This document shows, one piece after another, positions 22,581 to 25,603 of a stretch of DNA of 25,603 nt. The translations under genes were made by a program, and so were the position numbers. Under the pieces are notes generated by a model. It was not told the origin of the DNA. It searched no databases and saw nothing but the letters and a program-made list of their open reading frames with translations. Each line of letters opens with the position of its first letter. Within the stretch, counting starts at the first letter, position 1. The DNA is from JACTMZ01 sp044359955 (GTDB taxonomy: Bacteria > Verrucomicrobiota > Verrucomicrobiia > Chthoniobacterales > JACTMZ01): contig JBIKLF010000030.1 of assembly GCA_044359955.1 (NCBI GenBank), positions 1 through 25,603 on the forward strand, given 5' to 3'.

Positions 22581-23014
22581 AATGGCTGCTGCTCACCGTC
22601 GGCAAACCCGCCCTCGCCTACGCCAAAGCCGGCCGCGATGAATACCTCGCCCGCCTGACCAAGTTCGCACCCATCGAGCACATCACGGTCAAAGCATCCG
22701 ACAAACCACGCGAATCCGCTGACCTCCTGGCCCGCAGTGAAGGCTGCTTCCGCGTGGTCCTCCACGAACATGGAACGCCACTCACCAGCCGCCAACTCGC
22801 CGCCAAGCTCGACCAGTGGCAACAAGCCGCCCGTCCCGTGGCCGTCATCATCGGCGGCGCTGACGGACACGACCAAAGTCTGCTCGAGGCTGCCGACTTC
22901 CACTGGTCCCTCGGCCCTCTGACTCTCCAGCACGAACTCGCCCTCGTCGTCGCCCTCGAACAACTCTACCGCGCCCGCACCATCTTGGCTGGCCACCCGT
23001 ATCACCGGGACTAA
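22577..23014 (+). CDS. rlmH: 23S rRNA pseudouridine-1915 N3-methyltransferase RlmH
   Basis: A 145-residue SPOUT methyltransferase. Seen: MKWLLLTVGK at the start, VIIGGADGHDQ (SAM-binding knot loop), then SLGPLTLQHELALVVALEQLYRA and the C-terminal GHPYHRD, all matching RlmH (YbeA). It methylates pseudouridine 1915 of 23S rRNA in the 70S ribosome. The ATG is set by the ATGA overlap with lipB. The stop is followed 8 bases later by the REP pair upstream of the RAYT gene. Confidence 0.94.
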   Translation: MKWLLLTVGKPALAYAKAGRDEYLARLTKFAPIEHITVKASDKPRESADLLARSEGCFRVVLHEHGTPLTSRQLAAKLDQWQQAARPVAVIIGGADGHDQSLLEAADFHWSLGPLTLQHELALVVALEQLYRARTILAGHPYHRD

Positions 23015-23021
23015 ATCCGAG

Positions 23022-23085
23022 GTAGGGACGAGCGGCCCGCTCGTCCGCCCGAAACCAAACGGGCGAGCGAGCCGCTCGCCCCTAC
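23022..23085. repeat. REP pair upstream of the RAYT gene
   Basis: GTAG (23022-23025), perfect 10-bp hairpin GGACGAGCGG-C-CCGCTCGTCC (23026-23046), 14-base spacer, then a 9-bp hairpin GGGCGAGCG-AGC-CGCTCGCCC (23061-23081) and CTAC (23082-23085). It fills most of the 110 bases between rlmH and the transposase. Confidence 0.85.
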
Positions 23086-23124
23086 CTTGCCTGACCAACC
23101 ATGGATTCCTAAGCTAATCGCGCC

Positions 23125-23652
23125 ATGATGGAGCAAGAGACCCATCCCTTCACTTCCCGCAAAAAGCTCCCTCACGAGATCCCAATTTGGATCGACCCAT
23201 CCGCCGAGACCTACTTCATCACGGTCAACAGCCTCCCTCGCGGCACGGATCAACTTACCACCGCCTCCGCCGCACACGCGCTGCTCCAGAGCGCCGCATA
23301 CCGCCACGAATCGAATCAGTGGTTCATCCACCTCTTTCTCCTCATGCCCGATCACATTCACGCTTTGCTTTCCTTCCCTGCACACACAAAGGGCATTCAA
23401 CACGTGATCAAATCTTGGAAAGCATGGACCGCAAAGCACCTGCACCTCGAATGGCAGCGCAACTTCTTTGAACACCGCCTCCGCCACGACGAAAGCGCGA
23501 CGGAGAAGTTCCATTACATCCTACGCAATCCAGTTCGTGCAAATCTGGCGAACACCCCCGATCAATGGCCATGGCTCCTCTGGTCCGACCCGCGCGGGGG
23601 CGTGCTCCAGCAAGGCTGGGGCACAACCGCCCGAGCCTTTTCCGCCAGGTAG
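23125..23652 (+). CDS. REP-associated tyrosine transposase (RAYT, Y1 transposase family)
   Basis: A 175-residue Y1 (IS200-like) transposase. Seen: LMPDHIHALLSF with the metal-binding HxH at H77 and H79, the middle segment IKSWKAWTAKHL, and the C-terminal EKFHYILRNPVRANL with the catalytic tyrosine Y131 in the invariant context Y(I)..NPVrA of the RAYT family. RAYTs nick single-stranded REP DNA at a GTAG next to a hairpin; here both flanks carry exactly such sequences. The stop codon TAG is part of the GTAG of the downstream REP. Start ATG at 23125, with ATG 23128 possible. Residues after about 155 (DPRGGVLQQGW) are typical of the family end. Confidence 0.9.
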   Translation: MMEQETHPFTSRKKLPHEIPIWIDPSAETYFITVNSLPRGTDQLTTASAAHALLQSAAYRHESNQWFIHLFLLMPDHIHALLSFPAHTKGIQHVIKSWKAWTAKHLHLEWQRNFFEHRLRHDESATEKFHYILRNPVRANLANTPDQWPWLLWSDPRGGVLQQGWGTTARAFSAR

Positions 23653-23712
23653 GGACGAGCGGCCCGCTCGTCCGCTCGTTTCGCCACGGACGCGCGAGCC
23701 GCGCGTCCCTAC
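23649..23712. repeat. REP pair downstream of the RAYT gene
   Basis: GTAG (23649-23652) holds the transposase stop. Then the same 10-bp hairpin GGACGAGCGG-C-CCGCTCGTCC (23653-23673), a 14-base spacer, the hairpin GGACGCGCG-AGC-CGCGCGTCC (23688-23708) and CTAC (23709-23712). Confidence 0.85.
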
Positions 23713-23780
23713 CTCCACCCCCCTCAATCCTCTTGGCCCCCAGCCCTTCCCCCCACTAAGCTTCCCATCCTTTTCACCAC

Positions 23781-25280
<1,500 letters not shown>

Positions 25281-25354
25281 GCTGCTCAAGCCGTATCGGT
25301 GCCGAAGCCGCGGCCATGGACGGGCTGCAGCAGCAGGAAATGTTCGTTCAGAAG

Positions 25355-25418
25355 GTAGGGACGAGCGGCCCGCTCGTCCGCTCCCCAACCAACGGACGCG
25401 CGAACCGCGCGTCCCTAC
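25355..25418. repeat. REP pair downstream of gnd
   Basis: GTAG (25355-25358), hairpin GGACGAGCGG-C-CCGCTCGTCC (25359-25379), spacer, hairpin GGACGCGCG-AAC-CGCGCGTCC (25394-25414), CTAC (25415-25418). Nearly identical to the pair at 23649-23712; only the spacer and one loop base differ. Confidence 0.85.
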
Positions 25419-25482
25419 CTAAGCCTGCAAATTCTGAGCCCGTCACGATCAGACCATACGGCCTCCGGTTCCGCTTGGCGCA

Positions 25483-25603
25483 GGTTCAGGACATAGGTAA
25501 CGCCCGTGGTTCAGGACATAGGTAACACATGGGGCGCTCTGGCAGAGTGGGCGGCCTATGCCGTGGCAAGAAATCAAACCTATGGAAAAGAGACTGGAAT
25601 TTG
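25483..25603 (+). mobile_element. Left end of an IS481-family insertion sequence (partial)
   Basis: Two identical 19-base direct copies of GGTTCAGGACATAGGTAAC (25483-25501 and 25508-25526, 25 bases apart) precede the start of a transposase gene. Similar gttcagGACATAGGTAACA motifs mark the ends of IS481-family elements. The right end is beyond the window, so I cannot say whether the copy is intact. It lies next to a REP pair. Confidence 0.6.
25558..25603 (+). CDS. IS481-family transposase, first 15 codons
   Basis: Only the N-terminus is in the window: MPWQEIKPMEKRLEF. The MPW.E...M..R..F pattern is the usual beginning of IS481-family integrase-like (DDE) transposases, ahead of a helix-turn-helix domain. 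The preceding repeats support this. The assignment rests on 15 residues plus context. Confidence 0.6.
   Translation, partial: MPWQEIKPMEKRLEF

Larger units (their letters stand above)
23022..23712 (+). mobile_element. REP-RAYT-REP unit (REPtron)
   Basis: A RAYT gene bracketed by two REP pairs, with identical left hairpins: 23022-23085 and 23649-23712. Each pair has GTAG at the outer left and CTAC at the outer right, so the hairpins face each other as in proteobacterial BIMEs. The arrangement matches the described RAYT/REP units of gammaproteobacteria. More copies of the same REP without a transposase occur at 10152 and 25355. Confidence 0.75.

Overview
The window is GC-rich, gene-dense bacterial chromosome. 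Several traits together suggest a member of the Verrucomicrobiota: short gene junctions with ATGA/GTGA overlaps, weak Shine-Dalgarno sites, recurring intergenic palindromes of the type GTAG+GC hairpin, recurring CCCTCAAC-type heptamers, and a valS / tiny membrane protein / zinc-ribbon block. The phylum call is an inference from style and context; no rRNA or tRNA gene is present to confirm it.

Region 1 (1-7491, all minus strand) is one eight-gene operon read from right to left: glcD-, glcE- and glcF-like subunits of a 2-hydroxyacid oxidase, an aldose-epimerase-like protein, an SDR dehydrogenase, an SMP-30 lactonase, a second SDR dehydrogenase, and the start of a fumarylacetoacetate-hydrolase (FAH) family protein cut by the window edge. 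The set matches the non-phosphorylating oxidation of a 6-deoxysugar (L-fucose or L-rhamnose type) to pyruvate plus lactate, with GlcDEF oxidising the lactate. A dyad and a divergent winged-helix ORF lie upstream of glcD.

Region 2 (about 7500-8760) has little convincing coding sequence but is rich in secondary structure. It holds a decayed or truncated regulator, an 11-bp inverted repeat, two 48-49 bp direct repeats flanking a Y-shaped element with three perfect 11-12 bp stems, and a REP pair. It ends in a Phd/VapC-type toxin-antitoxin module with a palindromic operator. The toxin gene overlaps tatC tail to tail.

Region 3 (9327-17346) holds housekeeping genes. On the minus strand, fur-like, argH, nudix and tatC run leftwards. 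On the plus strand rpiA is divergent from fur. Then come phosphatase and mogA (minus), nrdR, an ATP-cone-like gene and HIT (plus), and hemB (minus).

Region 4 (17405-23014) holds valS, a 29-residue membrane peptide and a zinc-ribbon protein (minus), HAD phosphatase (minus), then ruvC-lipB-rlmH (plus) with overlapping ends.

Region 5 (23022-25603) holds a REP-associated tyrosine transposase (RAYT) between two REP pairs, gnd, a third identical REP pair, and the left end of an IS481-family element whose transposase is cut by the window edge. The same GTAG-hairpin REP recurs across the window, so the RAYT/REP system is the main mobile feature. The structured region at 7.5-8.75 kb is the best candidate for something undescribed.
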